25,400 bases of DNA from Bacillota bacterium (lineage in GTDB: Bacteria; Bacillota; Negativicutes; Sporomusales; Sporomusaceae), in the NCBI GenBank assembly GCA_023443285.1, contig JAEZVB010000054.1:1-25400 (forward strand). Direction: 5' to 3'. How positions within the stretch are numbered: position 1 is the stretch's first letter; each line of letters begins with the position of its first letter. The notes beneath the pieces were generated by a model. It was given only the letters and a program-made list of their open reading frames with translations. It was not told the DNA's origin and made no database searches. Below are positions 1-6,672 of this stretch, in pieces. The position numbers and the translations under genes are program-made.

Positions 1-132
<132 letters not shown>

Positions 133-182
133 ATTTTATGAAAAGCCAATTGGCTCTTTAAATCAATTAAGAAATTGTTTTG

Positions 183-210
183 GTTAGTATGTCGCAAGCG
201 ACATACTAAC
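183..210 (-). promoter_or_regulatory. Perfect hairpin in the pre-16S leader
   Basis: GTTAGTATGTCGC (183-195) and its exact complement (198-210) are separated by two bases. In the minus-strand RNA this folds to a 12-bp stem closed by a CUUG tetraloop, an especially stable loop. It lies about 50 nt upstream of the mature 16S end and may guide processing or early folding of the pre-rRNA. There is no U-tract, so it is not an intrinsic terminator. Confidence 0.6.
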
Positions 211-243
211 GCACATCTGGCTTTTATGATGCATTACTTACAT

Positions 244-263
244 TGTTCAGTTTTCAGGGAACG
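244..263 (-). promoter_or_regulatory. rrn boxA-like antitermination element
   Basis: On the minus strand this reads TTCCCTGAAAACTGAACAAT, close to the boxA-type block (CTTTGAAAACTAAACAA) in the leaders of Firmicute rRNA operons. It lies between the rrn promoter and the 16S start, as expected for a Nus-factor antitermination site. Assignment is by sequence similarity and position only. Confidence 0.6.
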
Positions 264-354
264 TGTTTGTCGCGGTCATACCATAGATGATAGGAGTTAT
301 GCGCACAGATGCGCCACATGTCAGCCATATGATTTATAACGGCGACATTTATAT

Positions 355-383
355 ATGTTATCATGTCATTCAAATTATGTCAA
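355..383 (-). promoter_or_regulatory. Promoter of the rRNA operon
   Basis: On the minus strand TTGACA (383-378) is followed after exactly 17 bp by TAACAT (360-355), a good vegetative sigma-70-type promoter. Transcription would start near 348, giving a leader of about 215 nt. A 14-bp direct repeat (TGTTATGCTGGTAA, 387-400 and 401-414) lies immediately upstream of the -35, where activator or UP-type sequences would sit. The 133-444 interval contains no gene; it is the rrn promoter and leader. Confidence 0.75.
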
Positions 384-444
384 GATTGTTATGCTGGTAA
401 TGTTATGCTGGTAATTGTTGTATAATGCCAGGTTTATGTAGCAT

Positions 445-1143
445 TTAATTTTTATTACTACCATTACTACCAGAATTACTTCCGTTTAGTAGGTCACTGT
501 CAAGCGGGAATGGAATTTGAACATACGTATTTGGCACTTCACCAACTACAACATATTCAGCAATAGGAACTTGGGTGTTAACGCTAACGCTTTGACTAAC
601 TAAAGGAACCACAATACGGATTTGCGTAGTGGCCGCCAAGTAGACCATATGCCTAGTCTGATTGATACCGGCTTGTTCAAACTTATCAACAACTTTAACT
701 TGAACTGTACCAACAGGAATAATAGTAACAGTGATTCTGGGGCCCATACTGGCCAGCATCTGGCTGCCTAATACCTGCCCAATAGGAATATTGATTTTTT
801 CTTCGGTTATTTCTTCCAAGGCATCTTGAACCTTCATGGTAGTGTCCGCAGCTAATCGGTTAAACTCCATTGTATTAGGTTGAATGAGTACCACCCGTCC
901 ATGTTCGTCTAATGTAATATTTACTAATGTCTTAGGGTCAACAGTAAGGCTTACCCTTGTATTAATAACATTGTTAATGGCTTGCGTTGCTATACGAGTT
1001 GCTCTTGTTTCGGCGATGGCCATAAGAGTGGGTTTTAAATGGGTTTCGATCCTCCAAAAAGTAAATGCTAATATAATCACAATGATAAGTGCTACTAAAG
1101 GAAAGAATGGTATCACGCGTTTACGCCTTACAGAAAACCGCAT
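445..1143 (-). CDS. yunB: Sporulation protein YunB
   Basis: The 232-aa product matches the YunB family: a basic N-terminus (RRKR, residues 6-9), one membrane anchor at about residues 11-29, then a soluble domain with the WRIETHLKPTL and AETRATRIATQAIN motifs that mark the family. The C-terminus is a short Ser/Asn/Gly tail. In Bacillus subtilis YunB is made in the mother cell under sigma-E and is needed for proper spore formation; its biochemical role is not known. The ATG is preceded by AGGAGAG eight bases upstream, so the start is secure. It stands alone, divergent from the SASP gene and upstream of the rRNA operon on the same strand. A sigma-K/E-like promoter lies 40 bp upstream, supporting a sporulation role. 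Confidence 0.9.
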   Translation of the reverse strand: MRFSVRRKRVIPFFPLVALIIVIILAFTFWRIETHLKPTLMAIAETRATRIATQAINNVINTRVSLTVDPKTLVNITLDEHGRVVLIQPNTMEFNRLAADTTMKVQDALEEITEEKINIPIGQVLGSQMLASMGPRITVTIIPVGTVQVKVVDKFEQAGINQTRHMVYLAATTQIRIVVPLVSQSVSVNTQVPIAEYVVVGEVPNTYVQIPFPLDSDLLNGSNSGSNGSNKN

Positions 1144-1180
1144 TTTGCCTCTCTCCTAACACGCTTGTTCTATCTGATTA

Positions 1181-1207
1181 TATATATGGCAAAAGCTAGT
1201 TATTGGT
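1181..1207 (-). promoter_or_regulatory. Sigma-K/sigma-E-like promoter of yunB
   Basis: On the minus strand AC (1207-1206), 17 bp, then CATATATA (1188-1181). This matches the AC / CATANNNTA arrangement of mother-cell sigma-K promoters and partly that of sigma-E. The same AC-N17-(C/T)ATATAT layout occurs before three other genes in this window. Confidence 0.55.
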
Positions 1208-1250
1208 TACTAAATATATGCATTCATTATAATTAAAATTGGGGAAATAA

Positions 1251-1283
1251 TAAAAAAAACACGGTATGAGACCGAGTTTTTTA
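1251..1283. terminator. Terminator-like hairpin in the yunB/SASP intergenic region
   Basis: AAAAAAC-A-CGGT and ACCG-A-GTTTTTT are near-perfect complements around the loop ATGAG, so the structure has an A-tract on one side and a T-tract on the other and could terminate in either direction. It lies only about 40 bp before the SASP start codon, on a side with no upstream gene to terminate. Its function is therefore unclear: it may be a leader element of the SASP mRNA. Confidence 0.5.
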
Positions 1284-1321
1284 AAAGTTGTTTTGCTAAA
1301 AAAATGTGAGGTGATTCATAC

Positions 1322-1651
1322 ATGGATGGTTTAGAAAAACTAAAATTACGTGTTGCCAACGAGACTCTTGGGCAGGAAATGAATAAAGAAATAACCGACT
1401 CCAACTACGAAAGTGTTCTTGATGAAAAAAAGATGGAAGTTGCTGAAGAATTGGGTCTTAAAGAAAAAATAGCAAATGTCGGTTGGGAAAACATGACAAC
1501 CAAAGAGGTCGGTCAGATTGGCGGGCGAATGGGAGGTCAGATTGGTGGGCAGATGGTTAAAAAATTGGTAGCTATGGCGGAAGCTCAGATGGCTCCTGTA
1601 GATGATGCTACTGTCCAGGATGCAAAAGACCATCTGGAAGGCAAAGCCTGA
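1322..1651 (+). CDS. Small acid-soluble spore protein, alpha/beta-type (extended form)
   Basis: The 109-aa product carries the alpha/beta SASP core. At about residues 36-49 the segment DEKKMEVAEELGLK corresponds to the usual EIAxEFG block that contains the germination-protease (GPR) cleavage site, here E|VAEELG. At about 62-87 come GQIGGRMGGQIGGQMVKK and LVAMAEAQM, equivalent to the Gly-rich turn and DNA-binding helix (GGxxTKRLVAMAE). Classical SASPs are 60-75 aa. This one has about 35 extra N-terminal residues, an inserted Gly-repeat and an acidic tail, so it may be a divergent SspF-like member. Family proteins coat spore DNA in the forespore and protect it from UV and heat. ATG is preceded by GAGGTG. 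I could not find a convincing sigma-G promoter; CATTATA at 1225-1231 is a weak -10 candidate. Confidence 0.85.
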   Translation: MDGLEKLKLRVANETLGQEMNKEITDSNYESVLDEKKMEVAEELGLKEKIANVGWENMTTKEVGQIGGRMGGQIGGQMVKKLVAMAEAQMAPVDDATVQDAKDHLEGKA

Positions 1652-1653
1652 TA

Positions 1654-1685
1654 AAAAAAAGGTCGCGGATGCGACCCTTTTTTTA
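1654..1685. terminator. Bidirectional terminator between the SASP gene and tyrS
   Basis: GGTCGC (1661-1666), loop GGAT, GCGACC (1671-1676), with an A-run before and a seven-T run after. It terminates the SASP transcript on the plus strand and, read on the minus strand, tyrS, whose stop codon (1685-1683) lies inside the T-run. Confidence 0.85.
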
Positions 1686-2900
1686 TTCTATGATAATACG
1701 ATGATAGTTCTTTTTACCTTTACGAATAATGAGGGTATTATTCTCGAAGAGGTTGCCTGTTAAAAGCAAATCTGGATCAGATACTTTGTTATCACCAATG
1801 TAGAGTCCGCCTTGCTGAATTAGTCGCCGTCCCTCGCTTTTGGATGAGAAGATACCTTGGCTTGTGAGGACATCAAGCAACTTGGAATCCAACAATTCGG
1901 ATGTGATAGAAATAGTTGGCGCATTATCCAAATTTCCGGTTCCGCCGAATAACGCTTCGGCTGCCTGCTTTGCTTTTTCGGCTTCTTCTTGGCCATGGAT
2001 TAATTTAGTCACTTCGAAGGCCAGAGTTTTCTTAGCAATATTAATGTCCTTATCCTTAAGACCACCTAGCCGCTTAACTTCATCCATCGGTATAAAGGTA
2101 AGAAGTGCTAGACATTTTTCTACATCAGTATCGTCAACATTACGCCAGTATTGGTAAAAATCATAAGGAGAAGTCTTTTCTGCATCAAGCCAAAGGGCAC
2201 CTTTTTCAGTTTTACCCATTTTTCGACCATCACTAGTAGTTAAGAGTGTAAAGGTAAGGCCATAGGCTGGTTTACTCTCCTTACGCCGGATAAGATCAGC
2301 ACCATATAGTATGTTAGACCACTGGTCATCACCGCCCATCTGCATAATACAGTTACATTGACGATTGAGTTCCAGAAAGTCGTAACTTTGCATCAACATA
2401 TAGTTGAATTCCAAAAAAGATAAGCCTTTTTCTAAGCGCTGTTTAAAACACTCTGCTGTTAACATGCGATTAACCGAGAAATGTACGCCGATGTCCCGAA
2501 GGAACTCTACATAGTTGAGATTTAATAACCAGTCAGCATTATTTAGCATTAACGCTTTATCATCGGAAAAGTCAATAAACCGTTGCATCTGTTTTTTAAA
2601 GCGCTCGCCATTATGCTGAATATCCTCTTTGGTTAACATTTTCCGCATATCGGCCTTGCCGGAGGGATCTCCTACCATTGCCGTTCCGCCACCAATAAGG
2701 CAAATAGGACGGTGACCGGCCTGCTGCATATGAGCCATCACCATCATTCCTAAAAAATGACCGACATGTAGGCTGTCTGCAGTAGGATCAAAACCGATAT
2801 AAAAAGTAATCTTTTCCTTATTTAATAACTCCGCGATTTCTTCTTCATGTGTTAGTTGTTGGATGAAGCCACGTTCTTTGAGAACATCTAATACTGACAT
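1683..2900 (-). CDS. tyrS: Tyrosine--tRNA ligase (TyrRS)
   Basis: Cytoplasmic class I aminoacyl-tRNA synthetase charging tRNA-Tyr with tyrosine. The 405-aa product begins its Rossmann domain with FDPTADSLHVGHF; the HIGH-type motif is HVGH at 45-48. QMGGDDQW follows, then the KMSKS-type loop KMGKT at 227-231. The C-terminal S4 RNA-binding domain covers roughly the last 65 residues (SEGRRLIQQGGLYIG). The HVGH/KMGKT pair is typical of the TyrZ-like subgroup rather than the B. subtilis TyrS type; that is a family-level inference. ATG is preceded by GAGGAGG. It is a single-gene unit with its own promoter and a terminator hairpin in the leader, but no T-box was found, which is notable for a Firmicute tyrS. 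Confidence 0.97.
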   Translation of the reverse strand: MSVLDVLKERGFIQQLTHEEEIAELLNKEKITFYIGFDPTADSLHVGHFLGMMVMAHMQQAGHRPICLIGGGTAMVGDPSGKADMRKMLTKEDIQHNGERFKKQMQRFIDFSDDKALMLNNADWLLNLNYVEFLRDIGVHFSVNRMLTAECFKQRLEKGLSFLEFNYMLMQSYDFLELNRQCNCIMQMGGDDQWSNILYGADLIRRKESKPAYGLTFTLLTTSDGRKMGKTEKGALWLDAEKTSPYDFYQYWRNVDDTDVEKCLALLTFIPMDEVKRLGGLKDKDINIAKKTLAFEVTKLIHGQEEAEKAKQAAEALFGGTGNLDNAPTISITSELLDSKLLDVLTSQGIFSSKSEGRRLIQQGGLYIGDNKVSDPDLLLTGNLFENNTLIIRKGKKNYHRIIIE

Positions 2901-3019
2901 TGTTAAATCCTCCTCATTGACCAGGTCACAGCATCATAATTAAAGAAGACACACTTTTGCCCAATAATGGCAATGGTTGATCTTTCTTTATTTTGTTTTA
3001 AGAATAGCTTTCTAGGTGG

Positions 3020-3049
3020 AAAATAAAACCGTCCCTGATTAGGGGACGG
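3020..3049 (-). terminator. Leader terminator / possible attenuator upstream of tyrS
   Basis: On the minus strand CCGTCCC (3049-3043) pairs with GGGACGG (3035-3029) and is followed by TTTTATTTT (3028-3020). It lies about 55 nt downstream of the tyrS promoter and 120 nt before the tyrS ATG, so most transcripts would stop here unless antitermination occurs. Upstream GGG/CCC tracts (GGGTTTACTCCC) could form an alternative pairing. No T-box motif is present. It could instead end a short independent RNA. Confidence 0.65.
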
Positions 3050-3101
3050 GAGTAAACCCATGATACTCTTTCCCATTCATCATAATCTTATATGATATAT
3101 T

Positions 3102-3131
3102 ATTTTAATATATTTGTAACTAGGTTGTCAA
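3102..3131 (-). promoter_or_regulatory. Promoter of tyrS
   Basis: On the minus strand TTGACA (3131-3126), 18 bp, TAAAAT (3107-3102). A consensus -35 and a good -10 place the start near 3095, giving a leader of about 195 nt that includes the terminator at 3020-3049. The 2901-3301 interval has no gene; it holds this promoter and leader and the divergent penicillin-binding-protein promoter. Confidence 0.65.
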
Positions 3132-3219
3132 TTTTAGCCACACTGGTTACCTCAACGCGGTAGATGCTATTTAAATGTTACAAACAGTTGACAAAGAAAT
3201 ACCTATAATAGCTCTTTTA

Positions 3220-3228
3220 TGTTATAAT
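3220..3228 (+). promoter_or_regulatory. Extended -10 promoter of the penicillin-binding protein gene
   Basis: TGTTATAAT is a perfect extended -10 (TGnTATAAT). The nearest TTGACA (3188-3193) is 29 bp upstream, too far to be its partner, so the extended -10 probably suffices. The leader then carries TAGGT...ACCTA, a small inverted repeat, just before the GGGAGG ribosome site. Confidence 0.55.
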
Positions 3229-3301
3229 AATTAGCGAATCAAATCCCTAACCCTGCAAAACCAAAATTAGGTATGATTATAACCTACTAAGGGAGGAAAA
3301 T

Positions 3302-5485
3302 ATGCAAGAACAAAATAATGAAAACAAGGAAAATAGCCGGCGACGGCCAAAAAAAAATAAAAGAGCAATTACGATTATTGCCATTTTAGTGTTTGTTGTT
3401 ATGTTGACGGGGGCTGGTTTAGGATTCTTAACTGCTAGTATTCATACTATGCCTAGCTTAAAGGGTGACATACGCCCAGCGGTTTCTTCCCAAATTTTTG
3501 ATGCTAATGGAAAATTGATTACAACAATTCACTCTGTTGAAAATCGGCTACCGGCATCTATTAATAAGATACCAAAAAACCTGCAACATGCATTTATTGC
3601 GGCAGAAGATGCTCGCTTTTATCAACACAGTGGCGTTGATCCGCGGGGTATTCTGCGGGCTGTTTGGTCAAATCTAACTGATCGTGGTATTTCTGAAGGT
3701 GGTAGTACTATAACACAGCAATTAGCCAGAAATGCCTTACTTTCTCAGGATCAGACGATTAAGCGTAAAGTTCAGGAAGCTTTTTTATCCTTACAAATTG
3801 AACGGCAGTATAGCAAAGATGAAATACTCGAAATGTACATGAATCAAATTTATTTTGGTCAAGGCGCCTATGGAGTTCAAACAGCAGCGCAAATATATTT
3901 TGGAAAAAATGTTGAAGACCTAAACTTGGCTGAATGTGCCATGATCGCTGGTATTCCTAAGAGTCCAAACTATTATTCGCCTTCAAGTAATTTAAAAGCA
4001 GCTAAAGAACGCCAAGCTGTTGTTCTTGATCAAATGGTTAAATATGGTTATATTGATTCGCTTTCAGCTGCTAAGGCAAGAACTACAGAAATTAAATTGG
4101 CCAACCGTCAAACTGCTACTGCTACCACCCCAGCCTCCTATTTTACTGATTACGTGGTACAGCAGCTTATTGATAAATATGGTGCTGATGCTGTATATAA
4201 AGATGGGCTAAAAGTATATACAACACTAGATCTTGAAATGCAAAGCAAAGCAGAGTCGGCTATGCAGCAGCTGCCAACAAGCCGCACTGATGAAAATGGT
4301 ATCAAACAACCGCAAGGTGCGCTTGTTGCTATTGAACCGCATACCGGTCATATTAAGGCTATGGTTGGTGGTCGTGGCAATGATCAGTTTAACCGAGCTG
4401 TTTTAGCAGAACGCCAACCAGGTTCTGCATTTAAGCCCTTTGTCTATTTAGCTGCTATTGAAAGTGGATATACACCAGCCAGCATTATTGATGACAGTCC
4501 CATAAGTTTTGGTAGTTGGTCACCAGTGAATTATGATAGAAGATTTCGTGGGCATGTGACAATGCGATCCGCACTTGAAAACTCATTAAATGTAGTAACT
4601 GTAAAATTGGCGCAGCAAGCCGGTATTGATAAAGCTTTATACTATGCCCAGCAGATGGGGATTTCAACTCTGGTACTTAATGGCAATACAAATGATCGCA
4701 ATTTAGCCATGTCATTAGGTGGTCTTACCCGTGGTGTTACCCCGCTGGAAATTGCCAGTGCTTATGGTGTACTGGCTAACAACGGTGTTCGGGTTGAGCC
4801 TACGGCTATTATGAAAGTTGTTGATCGTAACGGCAAAGTAATTGAAGAAAATATACCTAAAGAAAAAGTCGTTGTTAATGAACGCAGTGCTTTTATTCTT
4901 ACCGACATGATGAAGGGCGTTATTACTAACGGCACAGGTACAGGGGCTTACTTCGGTCGCCCTGCTGCCGGCAAAACAGGAACTACCAGCGATTATAAGG
5001 ATGCTTGGTTTATTGGCTTTACTCCTGATTTAGTGGCTGCTGTTTGGATGGGTTGTGACAATCCGGAATATTTAAATGACGTTACTGGCGGTACGATTCC
5101 CGCTAGTATCTGGAAGAGTTTTATGACTGGCGTTGCAAATAAATATGTTGCGCGTGATTTTGTCAGACCTTCCGGCATTGTAGCTGCAAGAGTATCTGAT
5201 AAAGATGGTTTGCTAGTAAACGATCCAAATAATAAAGAAGGTCACAATGAGATCTTTGTTGAAGGCACACAACCAACTAAACTATCAACAGTTTCAGCTA
5301 CAAAAGATGGCAAGGAAAAAGATGGGAAAGATGCTAAAGGTACTAATAAATCTAACAATAGCACAGATAATTCATCTACTGTTGAGTCAACTTTACCACC
5401 GCCGCCGTCTAAAAACGATAAAGCTACAGTAACTCCGTCTGCTCCCCCACCCCCACCTAAAAGCAATGATTCTAAAAAGAATTAA
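3302..5485 (+). CDS. Class A penicillin-binding protein (bifunctional transglycosylase/transpeptidase, PBP1A type)
   Basis: Polymerises lipid II into glycan strands and cross-links the stem peptides on the outer face of the cytoplasmic membrane. The 727-aa product has a Lys/Arg-rich cytoplasmic tail (1-20) and one membrane anchor (about 21-45). The GT51 domain follows, with catalytic E102 in EDARFYQH, the GGSTITQQL block and IYFGQGAYG. The penicillin-binding domain carries S375 in SAFK, S428-L-N and K558-T-G. The last 70 residues are low-complexity, rich in Lys, Ser, Asn and Pro, with PPPP runs; such tails are common in these proteins and are probably disordered on the outside. ATG is preceded by GGGAGG at good spacing. 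It is a single-gene unit with its own promoter and terminator. Confidence 0.96.
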   Translation: MQEQNNENKENSRRRPKKNKRAITIIAILVFVVMLTGAGLGFLTASIHTMPSLKGDIRPAVSSQIFDANGKLITTIHSVENRLPASINKIPKNLQHAFIAAEDARFYQHSGVDPRGILRAVWSNLTDRGISEGGSTITQQLARNALLSQDQTIKRKVQEAFLSLQIERQYSKDEILEMYMNQIYFGQGAYGVQTAAQIYFGKNVEDLNLAECAMIAGIPKSPNYYSPSSNLKAAKERQAVVLDQMVKYGYIDSLSAAKARTTEIKLANRQTATATTPASYFTDYVVQQLIDKYGADAVYKDGLKVYTTLDLEMQSKAESAMQQLPTSRTDENGIKQPQGALVAIEPHTGHIKAMVGGRGNDQFNRAVLAERQPGSAFKPFVYLAAIESGYTPASIIDDSPISFGSWSPVNYDRRFRGHVTMRSALENSLNVVTVKLAQQAGIDKALYYAQQMGISTLVLNGNTNDRNLAMSLGGLTRGVTPLEIASAYGVLANNGVRVEPTAIMKVVDRNGKVIEENIPKEKVVVNERSAFILTDMMKGVITNGTGTGAYFGRPAAGKTGTTSDYKDAWFIGFTPDLVAAVWMGCDNPEYLNDVTGGTIPASIWKSFMTGVANKYVARDFVRPSGIVAARVSDKDGLLVNDPNNKEGHNEIFVEGTQPTKLSTVSATKDGKEKDGKDAKGTNKSNNSTDNSSTVESTLPPPPSKNDKATVTPSAPPPPPKSNDSKKN

Positions 5486-5486
5486 A

Positions 5487-5520
5487 GAAAAACACGCGTA
5501 AATTACGCGTGTTTTTTCTT
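5487..5520 (+). terminator. Terminator after the penicillin-binding protein gene
   Basis: AAAACACGCGTAA and its complement TTACGCGTGTTTT form a long stem around a one- to three-base centre, followed by a T-rich stretch. It begins directly after the stop codon. Confidence 0.9.
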
Positions 5521-5548
5521 TTTGCGCATATACATTATCATAGATGTA

Positions 5549-5662
5549 TTAACCAGTAATACCGGTATCCTCTTCACCCAGCCAGAATAGTAAGATGATG
5601 ATGATAATTATAATTATCCAGCTGCCTCCAAAGCCGCCACAACCTCCAAATCCGCGAGCCAT
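5549..5662 (-). CDS. YjcZ/SscA-like sporulation miniprotein (37 aa)
   Basis: Short gene read on the minus strand: MARGFGGCGGFGGSW, then a run of eight isoleucines with LLFW, and a short acidic tail ending DTGITG. The Gly/Phe-rich head followed by one very hydrophobic helix is the signature of the YjcZ/SscA family of tiny Firmicute spore proteins; SscA helps spore coat assembly in B. subtilis. The residues around C8 (GGCGG) are the only Cys. The ribosome site AAGGAGG lies eight bases upstream of ATG, which makes translation credible despite the size. A sigma-K-like promoter and a 9-bp palindrome precede it. The second copy at 5845-5946 has the same architecture. Function in this organism is inferred from composition and promoter. 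Confidence 0.82.
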   Translation of the reverse strand: MARGFGGCGGFGGSWIIIIIIIILLFWLGEEDTGITG

Positions 5663-5687
5663 TTGTATTTCCTCCTTTCATCCTAGT

Positions 5688-5707
5688 TAAAGAGATCCAT
5701 CTCTTTA
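5688..5707 (-). repeat. 9-bp palindrome in the 5' leader of the 37-aa miniprotein gene
   Basis: TAAAGAGAT (5688-5696), CC, ATCTCTTTA (5699-5707). It lies between the putative -10 (5719-5711) and the ribosome site, so it could be an mRNA hairpin or an operator. No T-run follows. Confidence 0.5.
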
Positions 5708-5710
5708 CTG

Positions 5711-5738
5711 CAATATATGAAATTTGTGTTTTTTTGGT
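5711..5738 (-). promoter_or_regulatory. Sigma-K/E-like promoter of the 37-aa miniprotein gene
   Basis: On the minus strand AC (5738-5737), 17 bp, CATATATTG (5719-5711), then CAGTAAAG. The block ATATATTGnAGTA recurs in the promoters at 6004-6031 and 6496-6523. Confidence 0.6.
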
Positions 5739-5844
5739 CACTATCATTGGAATCTAACAATAATGCTTTTAAGAAAGTTACGCATTTCTGTTAGAGGAAC
5801 TAGAAACACGCTTTGCAGCGTGTCCCTAGATATAAGTAGAAAAA

Positions 5845-5946
5845 TTATAGAGTAGTGTCATCTGCTTCAAAGAAGAACAGTAGTAGAATAATGATGATAA
5901 TCCAAATTACACCAAATCCATGACCGCCAAATCCACAGCGAGACAT
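5845..5946 (-). CDS. YjcZ/SscA-like sporulation miniprotein (33 aa)
   Basis: Second miniprotein: MSRCGFGGHGFGVIW, then five isoleucines with LLLFFF, and an acidic tail EADDTTL. It has the same order as its 37-aa neighbour: R-x-GFGG-like head, Trp at position 15, a hydrophobic helix of about 12 residues, then acids. The two look like an old tandem duplication. TAAGGAGG lies 8 bases before ATG. Such proteins are too short for most gene finders. An inverted repeat (ACACGC/GCGTGT, about 5806-5823) lies downstream but lacks a clear U-tract, so it is only a weak terminator candidate. Role in spore coat or membrane is inferred from the family and the promoter. Confidence 0.8.
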   Translation of the reverse strand: MSRCGFGGHGFGVIWIIIIILLLFFFEADDTTL

Positions 5947-6003
5947 TTAAACTACCTCCTTACCTATCATAATGAGGGCGAAGTATGACCCGCCCTTCTA
6001 CTT

Positions 6004-6031
6004 CAATATATACATTTTACTGGCAAAGTGT
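6004..6031 (-). promoter_or_regulatory. Sigma-K/E-like promoter of the 33-aa miniprotein gene
   Basis: On the minus strand AC (6031-6030), 17 bp, TATATATTG (6012-6004), then AAGTAGAAG. The -10 has T in place of the first C but otherwise matches the promoters at 5711-5738 and 6496-6523. The leader contains an inverted repeat AGGGCG/CGCCCT (about 5977-5998). Confidence 0.55.
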
Positions 6032-6058
6032 TACTGACCGAAAATGACATTTTGATTT

Positions 6059-6460
6059 CTATGTTTCTCTTGTGTCAAATAGCCTCCTAATTTGTTTAGG
6101 AGCATCAGTCGCCACTTTTACTGACTGCATAGTATTGTTTATGACATCGGTAATATTGCGGATTTTATCGACAGTCGACGACATGGAATCAATACCCCTG
6201 TCCATGGGAAAATTGTCGGATGCTAAAGTCAAAACAATGACCATTAGTTGGACGTTTAAATTAGGATTGCTCATCACTTTCCTAAATAATGCGGCAGGCC
6301 CTCGTGGACTAAGCTTCTGTGAATTTTTAATAGGCGGGACAGTAGTAGTAGGTACTGATTTACTTACAGGTTCTTCGATTTGCGTCTCCGGTTTGGCAAC
6401 TTTAGCTTGTTTTTCTACAGATGCTTTCCCAGTATTTTGGTGATATTTCCGCACACGCAT
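6059..6460 (-). CDS. Uncharacterised protein, probably sporulation-expressed (133 aa)
   Basis: I do not recognise a named family. The protein has a basic start (MRVRKYHQNTGK), a Lys/Glu/Pro/Val/Thr-rich linker to about residue 50, then a compact, probably helical C-terminal part: SPRGPAALFRKVMSNPNLN, a hydrophobic stretch VQLMVIVLTLA (about 75-85) and an amphipathic tail rich in Ile/Val/Asn. The frame is open up to an ATG at 6544, but I choose the ATG at 6460: it has AAAGGTGAT at correct spacing, while the upstream ATG would lie before the putative promoter (-10 at 6504-6496) and its extra residues look non-coding. The gene ends just before a region with no clear terminator. Neighbours and promoter suggest mother-cell expression; function unknown. 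Confidence 0.75.
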   Translation of the reverse strand: MRVRKYHQNTGKASVEKQAKVAKPETQIEEPVSKSVPTTTVPPIKNSQKLSPRGPAALFRKVMSNPNLNVQLMVIVLTLASDNFPMDRGIDSMSSTVDKIRNITDVINNTMQSVKVATDAPKQIRRLFDTRET

Positions 6461-6495
6461 ATGTCCATCACCTTTCAATAAACATTTTTCTACTC

Positions 6496-6523
6496 CAATA
6501 TATGAAATACAATTGGATTTGGT
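6496..6523 (-). promoter_or_regulatory. Sigma-K/E-like promoter of the 133-aa gene
   Basis: On the minus strand AC (6523-6522), 17 bp, CATATATTG (6504-6496), then GAGTAGAAA. It matches the promoter at 5711-5738 in the -10 and in the following AGTA. Confidence 0.6.
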
Positions 6524-6672
6524 TTCTACTGCCTGTTTGGACACTCACAAATTTTGTGCAACTGAATAAATTAGTTAAGAAAAGACTTGGCTTGTGCAAG
6601 TCCTTAAGGCTCCGGTAAAAGCATAAGTCGTTCTATCCAAGCTGGATAAGAATAATTAGGAGGTGCATAGCA

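Noticed and set aside
414..426. A TATAAT-like plus-strand promoter before yunB's 3' end
   Set aside because: It would drive only antisense RNA across yunB and has no good -35 at the right distance.
884..2157. Open frames on the opposite strand of yunB, the SASP gene and tyrS (for example 884-1159 plus, 1346-1633 minus, 1840-2157 plus)
   Set aside because: They mirror real genes, lack ribosome sites and show no family-like motifs; codon pattern follows the true gene.
2901..3050. T-box upstream of tyrS
   Set aside because: No AGGGTGG-type motif or Stem I elements found on the minus strand; the leader before the terminator is too short.
3188..3209. TTGACA with TATAAT ten bases downstream, as a PBP promoter
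   Set aside because: Spacing far too short for sigma-70; the extended -10 at 3220-3228 fits better.
5242..5466. A minus-strand frame rich in Gly, Val and Leu opposite the PBP tail
   Set aside because: Artefact of the proline/lysine-rich coding tail read backwards.
6072..6618. Plus-strand frames opposite the 133-aa gene, and the upstream extension of that gene to 6544
   Set aside because: No ribosome sites; the extension would begin before the putative -10 promoter element and its residues look unlike the rest of the protein.
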